Positions 7,957 through 16,464 of a stretch of 64,000 bases of DNA are shown here, piece by piece (positions within the stretch are counted from its first letter, which is position 1; every line of letters begins with the position of its first letter). The notes below the pieces were generated by a model. That model was given only the letters and a program-made list of their open reading frames with translations. It was not told the DNA's origin and ran no database searches. The stretch comes from Njordibacter sp905182035 (GTDB taxonomy: Bacteria > Pseudomonadota > Gammaproteobacteria > Pseudomonadales > Balneatricaceae), in the NCBI RefSeq assembly GCF_047730075.1, contig NZ_CP159831.1, forward strand, positions 1,860,001 to 1,924,000. Reading direction: 5' to 3'. The position numbers were made by a program, and so were the translations under genes.

Positions 7957-10032
7957 ATGATTAATAAACAACGATTACGGCGTTTGTTAGCGCCAAAATC
8001 CATCGCCGTATTTGGCAGTCGTGGTGCTGATTTCGCTATTCGTGAAAGCCTAGCCATGGGTTTTACCGGGCCTATCTGGTCTGTGCACCCTAAGCGTGAT
8101 CAACTCATGGGTATTAAATGCCTAAAATCGACTGCAGATTTACCTCAAGCGCCAGACGCTGCCTATGTTGCGGTAAACGCCGAAAGTGCTATAGAAACCG
8201 TAGCCCAGCTTAATAATATGGGCGCCGGTGGCGCCCTGCTTTATGCCTCTGGGTTTAGTGAACTAGGCGATGAGTTACAAGCCTTGGGTATAGAGCGTCA
8301 ACAACGGTTAATAGAAGCTGCAGGCGAGATGCCCATTATTGGCCCTAACTGTTATGGCGTTATTAATGCCTTAGATAAGGCTGTTTTATGGCCTGATCAA
8401 CATGGCTGCCAGCCAGTAGACGAAGGCGTAGGTATTATTACCCAAAGTGGCAATATTGGTCTCAATATGACCATGCAAAAAATTGGCCTACCCATTGCCT
8501 ATATGTTTACTATGGGCAACCAAGCCCAAGTGGATATTGCTACGGTAATAGACTCCATGCTGGATGACCCACGGGTAACAGCTATTGGTTTACACATTGA
8601 AGGTATTGCAGACTTGGCAGCCTTTGATACCGCAGCACGGCGTGCTTTATCTCGCAAAATACCTATAGTTGCCATTAAAACTGGACGCACCGCAGCTGCC
8701 GCCAAAATAGCCCTATCCCATACCAGTTCGTTAACGGGTGCAGACAGCCTTTTTGACGCTTTATTTGCCCGCCTAGGAATCGCCCGAGTTAACACCGTAC
8801 CCGAATTTTTAGAGACCTTAAAACTGTTATCCCTGTTGGGGGCACTGACCCACAAAAACATTGCTTCCATGAGCTGCTCAGGTGGCGAAGCCGGCATGAT
8901 GGCAGACCTCATTGATGGCCGTGATATTGTCTACGGAGCGATAACATCAGCCCAAAAGCAGGCCACTCTAGCCACCTTTTCCAACGGCGAACAGGTGGAT
9001 AATCCACTAGATTACCAAACTTACATTTGGAATAAACGTCAACAAATGGCCGCTACTTTCGGGGCCCATATGGCAGCTAATTTCAGTGCCACCCTATTGG
9101 TACTAGATTGGCCCAACAACGCTACTGCTGACCCAGAAGAATGGGATACCGCGCTGCTGGCACTGGCAGACGCAGCCCAAGCAGGCAACCATAAAGCTAT
9201 TGTATTGGCTTCCATGTCTGAATGTATGCCGCCCCACGCCATTGACGCCTGCATAAAAAAAGGCATGGCCCCCATGATTGGCATGGAACAATGCCTAACG
9301 GCCCTAAACCATGCGTATACCATTGGCCAAGCCTTTGCTGCGCCCATACCGGAAGCGCTACAAATTCGTAACATTAACGTTCCCTGTAACGACGATATGC
9401 CACCGCTTTCTGAAGCACAGAGCAAACAGGCATTAAAGCAACATGGGCTATCTATACCGAAAGGTCAAACAGTCTCTAGTTTAGAGCAAGTACTTAAAGC
9501 TGTAACCGACCTTGGCTACCCGGTCACTTTAAAAGCCGTGGGGGCAAACCTAGCCCACAAGACCGAATTAGGCGCTGTTAAGCTCAATCTTAAAAATCAA
9601 ACTCAAGTAGAGCAGGCCGCAACCGTATTATTTGCCCTAAGCGATACCCTATTGGCTGAGCAAATGATGCAAGATGTGTTAGCAGAGTTGATCATTGGCA
9701 TCAATACAGACCCACTATTTGGTCAATATTTGGTGTTAGGCGCAGGTGGAATTTTGGTAGAAATACTGCAAGATGCCCAAAGCTTGCTACTTCCCACCAA
9801 CAAGAACGAGGTTATGCAGGCGTTAACTAACCTAAAGTGTGCGCCCCTACTAGCGGGTTACCGAGGCCAAGCTCCTGCCGACATGGACGCTATAGTTGAT
9901 GCAGTAATGGCAGTGCTAAACTATAGCCAGCAACACCCCGTATATGAACTCGACATCAACCCCCTACTCGCACTAAAACAGGGCGCAGTAGCAGTTGATG
10001 CCCTTATCCAATTAGGCCAAAAAAAATCATGA
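7957..10032 (+). CDS. ADP-forming acyl-CoA ligase (fused acetate--CoA ligase type), probable butyrobetaine/carnitine activation
   Basis: The 691-residue product has the layout of fused NDP-forming acyl-CoA synthetases: an N-terminal CoA-binding Rossmann domain (Ser-Ile-Ala-Val-Phe-Gly-Ser, near residue 14), a succinyl-CoA-ligase-like middle with Ile-Gly-Pro-Asn-Cys-Tyr-Gly near 127, a Leu-Ser-His-Thr-Ser-Ser-Leu-Thr-Gly segment carrying the likely phospho-His near 250, and a C-terminal ATP-grasp domain with Leu-Ala-His-Lys-Thr-Glu-Leu-Gly-Gly/Ala-type residues. Its stop overlaps the caiD start by four bases, so the two are translationally coupled. It probably replaces the AMP-forming CaiC/BcoC ligase and activates gamma-butyrobetaine or carnitine. 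Substrate is inferred from position. Confidence 0.8.
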   Translation: MINKQRLRRLLAPKSIAVFGSRGADFAIRESLAMGFTGPIWSVHPKRDQLMGIKCLKSTADLPQAPDAAYVAVNAESAIETVAQLNNMGAGGALLYASGFSELGDELQALGIERQQRLIEAAGEMPIIGPNCYGVINALDKAVLWPDQHGCQPVDEGVGIITQSGNIGLNMTMQKIGLPIAYMFTMGNQAQVDIATVIDSMLDDPRVTAIGLHIEGIADLAAFDTAARRALSRKIPIVAIKTGRTAAAAKIALSHTSSLTGADSLFDALFARLGIARVNTVPEFLETLKLLSLLGALTHKNIASMSCSGGEAGMMADLIDGRDIVYGAITSAQKQATLATFSNGEQVDNPLDYQTYIWNKRQQMAATFGAHMAANFSATLLVLDWPNNATADPEEWDTALLALADAAQAGNHKAIVLASMSECMPPHAIDACIKKGMAPMIGMEQCLTALNHAYTIGQAFAAPIPEALQIRNINVPCNDDMPPLSEAQSKQALKQHGLSIPKGQTVSSLEQVLKAVTDLGYPVTLKAVGANLAHKTELGAVKLNLKNQTQVEQAATVLFALSDTLLAEQMMQDVLAELIIGINTDPLFGQYLVLGAGGILVEILQDAQSLLLPTNKNEVMQALTNLKCAPLLAGYRGQAPADMDAIVDAVMAVLNYSQQHPVYELDINPLLALKQGAVAVDALIQLGQKKS

Positions 10033-10811
10033 CCGATTCAATTATTTGTGAGCGCCATGGCGCCGTCTTACTCGTCACCCTAAACCGCCCAAAAGCCAAC
10101 GCGATAGACGCTCCCACGTCCCATGCTATGGGCGAAACTTTCATTGACTTTGCAAATGATCCTAGCTTACGTGTCGCTATTATCACCGGCAGTGGTGAGC
10201 GTTTTTTTAGTGCTGGTTGGGATTTAAAAGCTGCCGCTGAAGGCGAAGCTGTTGATGCCGATTTTGGTCGTGGCGGTTTTGCTGGAATTACAGAATTGTG
10301 GAACTTAGATAAACCCGTTATCGCTGCGGTAAATGGCTATGCCGCTGGCGGTGGGTTTGAACTGGCATTGGCTGCTGACTTAATCATCGCTGCTAACCAC
10401 GCGCAGTTCTTTTTACCAGAAGCTACCTTGGGCATCATACCAGACAGTGGTGGCGTACTTAGATTACCGCGTCGCCTACCAGAAGCAGTAGCCATGGACA
10501 TGTTGATGTCTGGCCGCCGTATGGCCGTGGAAGAAGCCATTCATTTTGGTCTCATTAATCGTCATTGCGAGGGTGAAGTGCTTATAGAACAAGCCTTAGC
10601 TTGGGCCCAAGAAATTGCCCAATCTGCCCCCTTGTCTTTAGCCTCCATAAAAGCCATTACTCGCGCTACCCAAGGTATGGAGTTAGAGCAAGCTTATACT
10701 CACATGCGTAAAGAAGTACCGGCCTATCAAAAAATGTTACATTCAGAAGATGCTAGTGAAGGCCCTAACGCCTTTGCGGAAAAGCGAGAACCCCATTGGC
10801 AAGGTCGATAA
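10029..10811 (+). CDS. caiD: Carnitinyl-CoA dehydratase / crotonobetainyl-CoA hydratase
   Basis: This 260-residue crotonase-family enzyme interconverts crotonobetainyl-CoA and L-carnitinyl-CoA. It shares long stretches with E. coli CaiD as I remember it, including Arg-Pro-Lys-Ala-Asn-Ala-Ile-Asp-Ala near residue 19, Phe-Phe-Ser-Ala-Gly-Trp-Asp-Leu-Lys-Ala-Ala-Ala-Glu near 59, Tyr-Ala-Ala-Gly-Gly-Gly-Phe-Glu-Leu near 104, and Leu-His-Ser-Glu-Asp-Ala-Ser-Glu-Gly-Pro near the end. The start codon overlaps the upstream ligase stop (ATGA). It is the last gene of the operon and is convergent with the AraC-type regulator 12 bp away. This is the strongest substrate marker for the whole operon. Confidence 0.92.
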   Translation: MTDSIICERHGAVLLVTLNRPKANAIDAPTSHAMGETFIDFANDPSLRVAIITGSGERFFSAGWDLKAAAEGEAVDADFGRGGFAGITELWNLDKPVIAAVNGYAAGGGFELALAADLIIAANHAQFFLPEATLGIIPDSGGVLRLPRRLPEAVAMDMLMSGRRMAVEEAIHFGLINRHCEGEVLIEQALAWAQEIAQSAPLSLASIKAITRATQGMELEQAYTHMRKEVPAYQKMLHSEDASEGPNAFAEKREPHWQGR

Positions 10812-10822
10812 AGCTAGCCAAC

Positions 10823-11845
10823 CTAGGCTCGACGTAGTTGTGGTTGCCTATCTTGGCTTGGCGCCACACTAAAAAACTGCCTATAGGCACGAGAAAAGTG
10901 TGCTGCCGAACCAAAACCACTAGCCATAGCAATATCTACCACTTGTCTGTCGGTTTGTTGAAGTAATGCCCTGGCCCTTTGTAAACGTTTAGCCCGATAA
11001 TAGCGGCCCGGTGATTGCTGTAAATGCCTACTAAATAATCGCTCTAACTCACGTTCAGAAACGTTCACCATGGCCGCCAAAGTTGGAATACTCAGGGGCT
11101 CTTCTAAATGATCTTCCATAGCACCAATGACCGTAAGCAATTTACGATTATTAGTACCCAACCTTAAGGCGCTACTCATACGTTGAGGCGCTTTACCCTC
11201 ACGCATATGACTATAAATTAGTTCGTCAGATACAGACAAAGATAGCTCGTGACCACGCTGGCACTGAATTAAATACAACATCATATCCAAGCCTGCTAAA
11301 CCACCTGAGCAGGTAAAGCGACGACCATCGATTTCATAAAGCTCGTCCACCACTTCCACACGTCGAAACACCTCTTTAAAGGCCATAAGATTTTCCCAGT
11401 GAATGGTGGCTCGGTGATCATTAAGCAAACCGCTTTTAGCCAACAGATAGCTGCCTGTATCTTGGCTACCTAACCAAACGCCACGCCGGCTATGCTGCTG
11501 CAGCCACGTTTGTAACCTTTTACATTGGTCTTTTTCTGGGTTAAAACCAGCACAGATAATAAGCATGTCTGGCGTTGCTTCTTGGCCTATAGCGCAATCA
11601 GCAATCAAACTCATACCGTTACTTGCGACTACCGCCTCACCCGTAGCACTCACTACCTGCCAACGATAGAAGGTTTCACCAGACACATTATTAGCCTGAC
11701 GCAAAGGGTCTACCAAGGCAGAAAACCCAATCATGGAAAACTCTGGCACCAGGTAAAAAACCACGTTAATAGTCTTAGTGATCGCTTTAGCTGTAAACAT
11801 AGAGAGCAAGTCGTTAATGTGCAATAATAATGTGATATTAATCAT
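10823..11845 (-). CDS. GlxA/CdhR-type transcriptional activator (GATase1-like plus AraC domains)
   Basis: The protein has up to 340 residues. Residues about 25-200 form a DJ-1/GATase1-like sensor domain (Val-Val-Phe-Tyr-Leu-Val-Pro-Glu-Phe at the start), and about 235-330 form the two AraC helix-turn-helix units, with Leu-Ala-Ala-Met-Val-Asn-Val-Ser-Glu-Arg in the first and Ile-Ala-Met-Ala-Ser-Gly-Phe-Gly-Ser-Ala-Ala-His-Phe-Ser-Arg in the second. This architecture is shared by the carnitine regulator CdhR and the betaine regulator GbdR. It lies between the CaiD operon and a second thioesterase, and probably activates both in response to a trimethylammonium compound. The start is uncertain: an ATG at 11800 (Met-Phe-Thr-Ala-Lys) fits the family better than 11845. 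Confidence 0.88.
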   Translation of the reverse strand: MINITLLLHINDLLSMFTAKAITKTINVVFYLVPEFSMIGFSALVDPLRQANNVSGETFYRWQVVSATGEAVVASNGMSLIADCAIGQEATPDMLIICAGFNPEKDQCKRLQTWLQQHSRRGVWLGSQDTGSYLLAKSGLLNDHRATIHWENLMAFKEVFRRVEVVDELYEIDGRRFTCSGGLAGLDMMLYLIQCQRGHELSLSVSDELIYSHMREGKAPQRMSSALRLGTNNRKLLTVIGAMEDHLEEPLSIPTLAAMVNVSERELERLFSRHLQQSPGRYYRAKRLQRARALLQQTDRQVVDIAMASGFGSAAHFSRAYRQFFSVAPSQDRQPQLRRA

Positions 11846-11911
11846 TCTTTAAGGCCCTTGCAACGTCTAATCTATGCATTGTAATCTGCCCCACCTATTA
11901 CGGAAAAAAAT

Positions 11912-12385
11912 ATGCCCAGCGCCCTACAAACCTTACAAACGCCAGTGATAAAAGAATGGATTGATTATAACGGTCACCTTAACGATGCCAATTACCTTGT
12001 CATCTTCACCAAAGCTTCCGACGCATTGCAAAACCACTTGGGTTTAACTTTGGAGCATATCCAAAATACAGGTGAAACCCTGTTCACAGTAGAGACCCAC
12101 TTGGCGTACGTGCAAGAAATTGGTTTGGGAGAAACGGTAACTATCACCACACAGATACTTGAGACAGACAACAAACGCATGCGTATTTTCCACCGCATGT
12201 TTAATGACCAGAATGAACTGCTAGCGACAGTAGAAATGTTGTTTTTATGCTACAACTTGCTGGCAAAAAAGGTAACCAACTTTAGCGATATGATGGTGCA
12301 AAGCATTACCATTCTTGAAGCTGAACAGTCACAGCTACCTTGGCCAGACAGTGCTGGCAAAGGTATTGGTTTAAAAAGAAAATAG
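11912..12385 (+). CDS. Hotdog-fold thioesterase, CdhB-like
   Basis: The 157-residue protein is a second 4HBT-type thioesterase with the same core segments as the product at 6174: Lys-Glu-Trp-Ile-Asp-Tyr-Asn-Gly-His-Leu near residue 14, Phe-Thr-Val-Glu-Thr-His-Leu near 52, and Asp-Asn-Lys-Arg-Met-Arg-Ile-Phe-His near 80. It lacks the basic tail of the first copy. It is divergent from the GATase1-AraC regulator across a 66-bp gap and convergent with the BHMT-like gene. Betainyl-CoA is the most likely substrate by family; having two such enzymes may mean one per intermediate (carnitinyl-CoA and betainyl-CoA). The carnitine dehydrogenase and beta-keto acid cleavage enzyme expected between these steps are not in the window. 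Confidence 0.75.
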   Translation: MPSALQTLQTPVIKEWIDYNGHLNDANYLVIFTKASDALQNHLGLTLEHIQNTGETLFTVETHLAYVQEIGLGETVTITTQILETDNKRMRIFHRMFNDQNELLATVEMLFLCYNLLAKKVTNFSDMMVQSITILEAEQSQLPWPDSAGKGIGLKRK

Positions 12386-12410
12386 CAACTCTGCTGGGGA
12401 TGACGCTCAA

Positions 12411-13457
12411 CTAACGGCGGCGTGATCGTCGATTTATGGCAGCCCCTTCAGCAGCACCACCTGCCACAGTCAAGTCGCCGCCAAACTGTGCCTTGCCGCC
12501 TTTAGAAATCTCACCTAATGCCGCTTCAATTTCCTCCACAGTTGGTGCTTCACCTTTAGTATGACCGTCTAACGCTTTGCGCATGGCAGCAACATGCTCT
12601 GGAGACGTACCACAACACCCACCAATAATGTCTGCACCGGAATCCATAGCCATGGTGGCGTAGCGGGCCATAATTTCTGGTGTACCATTGTAATGAATGG
12701 CGCCATTCACATATTCGGGAATGCCACAATTCGCTTTAGCTACCAAAATGGCTTTATCACCACCTGGCGCATTACGCATATTGCGGATAGCCATCACTAA
12801 TTCAGAAGCACCCACACCACAATTAGAACCACAAGCATATGAAGTATGATCTTCGTGGGCGCACGACTGCACCATGTCGGCAGGCGTAACTCCCATCATA
12901 GAACGGCCATTGGTATCAAAACTGTAACTACAAATGACCGGTAATCCAGTTTGGTTTGCACCTTCTATAGCCGCCTCAGATTCTTGCGTTGAAGACATGG
13001 TCTCTACCCACAATACGTCTGCACCACCATCCTTTAGTGCCTGAGCTTGTTCTGCAAACGCGGCAACAGCATCAGCATGGCTTAAGCTACCCATGGGTTC
13101 TGGTATTTCACCCGTTGGACCAATGGAACCAGCAATAATCACAGGGCGGCCTGCTTTAGCTGCAACTTCGCAGCCTATTTTAACACCAGCAACATTTAAC
13201 TCGTGCACTCGGTCTGCAGCATCATGCAGCTTTAAGCGGTAATGGGTACCACCAAAAGTATTAGTTAAGATAAGGTCTGAACCTGCATCTACAAAACTTT
13301 GATAGTTAGCAGCAATACGATCTGGGTGATCCACATTCCATAATTCAGGTGCGTCACCTGTTTCTAATCCCATGGCAAATAAATTGGTGCCAGTAGCACC
13401 ATCTGCAAGTAAAACACCACGCTCTGCTAATAAATCTTGAAGTAGATTAGCGGTCAT
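12411..13457 (-). CDS. Betaine--homocysteine methyltransferase-like (homocysteine S-methyltransferase domain) protein
   Basis: This 348-residue TIM-barrel methyltransferase has the family's Asp-Gly-Ala-Thr-Gly-Thr start (about residue 19), Thr-Asn-Thr-Phe-Gly-Gly (about 65), and the three zinc Cys: one in Gly-Ser-Asn-Cys-Gly-Val-Gly (about 214) and two in Gly-Gly-Cys-Cys-Gly-Thr (about 282). It would move a methyl group to homocysteine, probably from glycine betaine or a methylated corrinoid. The last six residues are a basic Arg-Arg-Ser-Arg-Arg-Arg tail after an Ala/Gly-rich stretch. It is divergent from an MttB-like gene, and BHMT/MttB pairs are common in marine alphaproteobacteria. No corrinoid protein gene is adjacent. 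Confidence 0.85.
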   Translation of the reverse strand: MTANLLQDLLAERGVLLADGATGTNLFAMGLETGDAPELWNVDHPDRIAANYQSFVDAGSDLILTNTFGGTHYRLKLHDAADRVHELNVAGVKIGCEVAAKAGRPVIIAGSIGPTGEIPEPMGSLSHADAVAAFAEQAQALKDGGADVLWVETMSSTQESEAAIEGANQTGLPVICSYSFDTNGRSMMGVTPADMVQSCAHEDHTSYACGSNCGVGASELVMAIRNMRNAPGGDKAILVAKANCGIPEYVNGAIHYNGTPEIMARYATMAMDSGADIIGGCCGTSPEHVAAMRKALDGHTKGEAPTVEEIEAALGEISKGGKAQFGGDLTVAGGAAEGAAINRRSRRR

Positions 13458-13738
13458 AACTGATTCTCAAAAAATACGAATAATGACGTTATGCTACCTA
13501 TCTAGGTGCTTGTTAGCTAGCTTTAGGGGCGTTTACACTCACTATTCAAGTTGAGTTTTTCTCAAATTACTATGAATATGATTCATGTTTATACTCAACT
13601 TTTGTGCCCAACGCTTACGTTTCATAAAAGTGGCGCTTAGACACAACAAGCAGTCGCCACTTAGTCAGCATAGAAACCTCAAGAACTGCAAAATTTGGCC
13701 CATATTAAACTCGTTCCATTTTATTGAGGATTATTTCC

Positions 13739-15286
13739 ATGAGTGAAGTCCGTGGACGCCGCAAAAGCGGTGGTGGTCGTAGCGCACGTCAAGCATCACG
13801 CGCCAGTGAAACTGTACAAGCACCCGCCTTTATTACCCGCCAACTCAATCCATTTGAAGTATTAGATGAAGCTGGCCTAGAACTTATCGAACGTAATGCT
13901 GATACTATTCTTGAAGAGATTGGTATTGAATTCCGTGACGACCCAGAAGCGTTGGAAGTACTTAAAGCTGCTGGCGCTAGTGTAGAAGGCGAACGTGTAC
14001 GTTTTCCTAAAGGCATGTGTCGCCAGATTATTCAAGCGTCGGCTCCATCTACCTACACTCAGCACGCACGTAACAGCGATCGTAGCGTAGAGATTGGCGG
14101 CAAGAACACCGTATTCGCTCCCGGTTATGGTTGTCCTTTTGTACGTGACTTAGACAACGGCCGTCGTTACGCCACTATTAACGATTTCCAGAACTTCGTT
14201 AAGTTAGCCTACATGTCGCCTTACATGCACCACTCTGGTGGTACCGTATGCGAACCAGTAGACGTGCCGGTAACGACGCGTCACTTAGATATGCTCTACA
14301 GCCACATTAAGTATAGCGACAAAGCCTTCATGGGTTCTGTAACTGCACCTTCTCGCGCTCAAGACACTGTGGACATGGCCAAGATTGTATTTGGCGAAGA
14401 CTTTGTTAAGAACAATACCGTCACCACCAGCTTAATTAACGCTAACTCGCCGATGACCTTTGACGACACCATGTTGGGTGCGGCTAAAGTTTATGCTGAG
14501 AACAATCAAGCATGTGTAGTCACGCCGTTTATCTTGTCTGGCGCTATGTCTCCTGTAACTATTGCGGGCACCTTGGCACAAATTCTTGCAGAGGTATTGG
14601 CTGGTATCACCTTCATTCAGTTATACCGCCCTGGCACACCATGTATCTTTGGCACCTTTGCAAGCTCCATCTCCATGCAATCTGGTGCACCTACCTTTGG
14701 TACACCTGAACCTGCTTTAGTGCTTTATGGTGCTGCACAACTAGCCCGTCGTTTAGGTGTTCCATTTCGTAGTGGTGGTTCATTGCCTGGTTCTAAAATT
14801 GCTGACGCCCAAGCTGCATATGAAAGCGCCAACACATTAATGCCTACCATTATGGCTGGCGTTAACTTTGCATTACATTCTGCCGGCTGGTTAGAAGGCG
14901 GTTTGTCCATGGGTTATGAAAAGTTTGTCATGGACTTGGATCAGCTTGGCATGGCTCATACCTTCTGCAAGGGCATAGACCTTTCAGAAAACGGTCAAGC
15001 ACTAGATGCAATTCGTGAAGTAGGCCCAGGAAACCACTTTTTAGGGTGTGCCCATACTCAAGCTAACTTTAAAGAAGCGTTTTACATGTCTAACCTTACA
15101 GACAACAACAGTTTTGAGCAGTGGGAAGAAGACGGTAGCAAAGACATGCTAGTGCGGGCCAATGCGCTTTGGAAGAAAATGCTTAATGAATACCAAGCAC
15201 CACCTTTGGATCAAGGTATTGACGACGGCTTACAAGACTTTATGGCCAAGCGTAGGGAAGAGCTTGCAGGCACAGGCGACTTCTAA
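13739..15286 (+). CDS. MttB superfamily (COG5598) methylamine/betaine methyltransferase 1
   Basis: The 515-residue product belongs to the non-pyrrolysine branch of the trimethylamine methyltransferase family: the frame runs through with no amber codon. Conserved segments include His-His-Ser-Gly-Gly-Thr-Val-Cys-Glu-Pro near residue 163, Asn-Ala-Asn-Ser-Pro-Met near 238, Gly-Gly-Ser-Leu-Pro-Gly-Ser-Lys near 345, and Gly-Trp-Leu-Glu-Gly-Gly-Leu near 385. The start is ATG 13739, eight bases after GAGGA; an upstream in-frame TTG at 13724 lies in that ribosome site and is rejected. The N-terminus is Gly- and Arg-rich. Relatives demethylate glycine betaine (MtgB), carnitine (MtcB) or butyrobetaine (MtyB) onto a corrinoid protein. 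Which of these applies is unknown; the nearby CaiD operon makes betaines plausible. Confidence 0.88.
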   Translation: MSEVRGRRKSGGGRSARQASRASETVQAPAFITRQLNPFEVLDEAGLELIERNADTILEEIGIEFRDDPEALEVLKAAGASVEGERVRFPKGMCRQIIQASAPSTYTQHARNSDRSVEIGGKNTVFAPGYGCPFVRDLDNGRRYATINDFQNFVKLAYMSPYMHHSGGTVCEPVDVPVTTRHLDMLYSHIKYSDKAFMGSVTAPSRAQDTVDMAKIVFGEDFVKNNTVTTSLINANSPMTFDDTMLGAAKVYAENNQACVVTPFILSGAMSPVTIAGTLAQILAEVLAGITFIQLYRPGTPCIFGTFASSISMQSGAPTFGTPEPALVLYGAAQLARRLGVPFRSGGSLPGSKIADAQAAYESANTLMPTIMAGVNFALHSAGWLEGGLSMGYEKFVMDLDQLGMAHTFCKGIDLSENGQALDAIREVGPGNHFLGCAHTQANFKEAFYMSNLTDNNSFEQWEEDGSKDMLVRANALWKKMLNEYQAPPLDQGIDDGLQDFMAKRREELAGTGDF

Positions 15287-15303
15287 ACCACGCGCCATTA
15301 GCA

Positions 15304-15341
15304 AAAAAGCCCCCATGGATCTGATCCACGGGGGCTTTTTT
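15304..15341. terminator. Bidirectional rho-independent terminator
   Basis: The stem AAAAAGCCCCCATGGAT pairs with ATCCACGGGGGCTTTTT with one mismatch around a three-base loop, and T/A runs flank both sides. It separates the convergent MttB-1 and GcvT-like genes. Confidence 0.93.
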
Positions 15342-15349
15342 TATGCTCG

Positions 15350-16441
15350 TTAAGCACGAGTGCGGCTTTTATTAACATCGTAAAAAGGCGTTTTTAGCAC
15401 CTCTGCAGTGCCGGTAAAAGCCTCGCTACGAACCTCTAACTTCGTGCCCGCCAAAGCCGCACCTGGGCTTAAATGCACCAGGGCTAGGCTTTGCTCCATC
15501 CGTTGAGAGTAGGCCGGACTATTAACCACCCCAACCTCTTCGCCGTTAAGCCACAAACTTTCACCACCCACCAAAGCATCATCATGGTTGATACTAATAC
15601 CCACTCCCTTAAAGGCTGGCTTACTAAGGCGTTGTTGCGCTGCTTGTTTACCACGAAAATCTGCTTTGGCTAGATTAACGCAGAAACCCAAACCCACATC
15701 CCACGCAGAGTGCTCATGCGTCATATCGTAGCCATAAAACAATAGCGCGGCTTCTATGCGCACCTTGTCTAATGCAGTAAATGAGCAAGGCATCACCCCT
15801 AATTCACACAGCTGATCCCAAATATCCACCACACAGTGAGCTGGGGCAAAAATTTCGTAGCCACGCTCGCCGGAGTAACCGGTGCGAGAAATACGCACCT
15901 CATACCCAAACAAGCTTGTTGCTTGATGGTGGAAGTAAGGTAACTGAGCTAAATTCATCGGCGTATGAGCATCAAGAATAGCCAATGCTTGGGGACCCTG
16001 CACGGAAATGTTATGCAAATCGTCGTCCAGTTGAATATCTACCTCTAGGCCTACCGCCGACTGTTGCAACAATTCCATGCTTGAGCCTGACCCATGACAC
16101 AACAAAAAGGTTAAATCGCCACAATTAGCGACAATGGCATCATCAGCCACGCCTCCTTGTTCGGTAAGTATTGCGGTATACACCGACTCACCCTGCGCTA
16201 CTAGGGTTAAATCCCGCGTGATCAGGTGATTGAGTGCCTGTTCCGCATCTACCCCTTTAACCCAAACCTTTTTTAACGGTGACATGTCAAACATGCCTGC
16301 CCTATCTCTTACCGCATCATGCTCATCGTTAGCGTCACTGTGATAGCTCCAGGCAGTGCCCATGCCGTTCCAATCTTCTAGATCTGAGCCTAACACAGCA
16401 TGCCTTGCAGCCAAGGCGGAAGTGCGTTCAAGTGTGGCCAT
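15350..16441 (-). CDS. GcvT-family THF-dependent aminomethyl/methyltransferase
   Basis: This 363-residue protein resembles the glycine-cleavage T-protein and the folate domain of dimethylglycine oxidase. Visible marks are Asp-Met-Ser-Pro-Leu-Lys-Lys near residue 52, Thr-Glu-Gln-Gly-Gly-Val-Ala-Asp-Asp near 92 (the family's catalytic Asp region), Ser-Arg-Thr-Gly-Tyr-Ser-Gly-Glu-Arg-Gly-Tyr-Glu near 183, and Ala-Leu-Asp-Lys-Val-Arg-Ile-Glu-Ala near 222. No gcvH or gcvP is nearby, so it is probably not part of a normal glycine cleavage system. It is 23 bp downstream of MttB-2 on the same strand and very likely co-transcribed with it. I infer that it transfers a one-carbon unit from a demethylated amine to THF. 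Confidence 0.85.
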   Translation of the reverse strand: MATLERTSALAARHAVLGSDLEDWNGMGTAWSYHSDANDEHDAVRDRAGMFDMSPLKKVWVKGVDAEQALNHLITRDLTLVAQGESVYTAILTEQGGVADDAIVANCGDLTFLLCHGSGSSMELLQQSAVGLEVDIQLDDDLHNISVQGPQALAILDAHTPMNLAQLPYFHHQATSLFGYEVRISRTGYSGERGYEIFAPAHCVVDIWDQLCELGVMPCSFTALDKVRIEAALLFYGYDMTHEHSAWDVGLGFCVNLAKADFRGKQAAQQRLSKPAFKGVGISINHDDALVGGESLWLNGEEVGVVNSPAYSQRMEQSLALVHLSPGAALAGTKLEVRSEAFTGTAEVLKTPFYDVNKSRTRA

Positions 16442-16464
16442 AATAACTCCTCAAGTTAGTGTGA

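Noticed and set aside
13724..13739. A TTG start for MttB-1 five codons upstream
   Set aside because: The TTG overlaps the GAGGA ribosome site, which is ideally spaced for the ATG at 13739.
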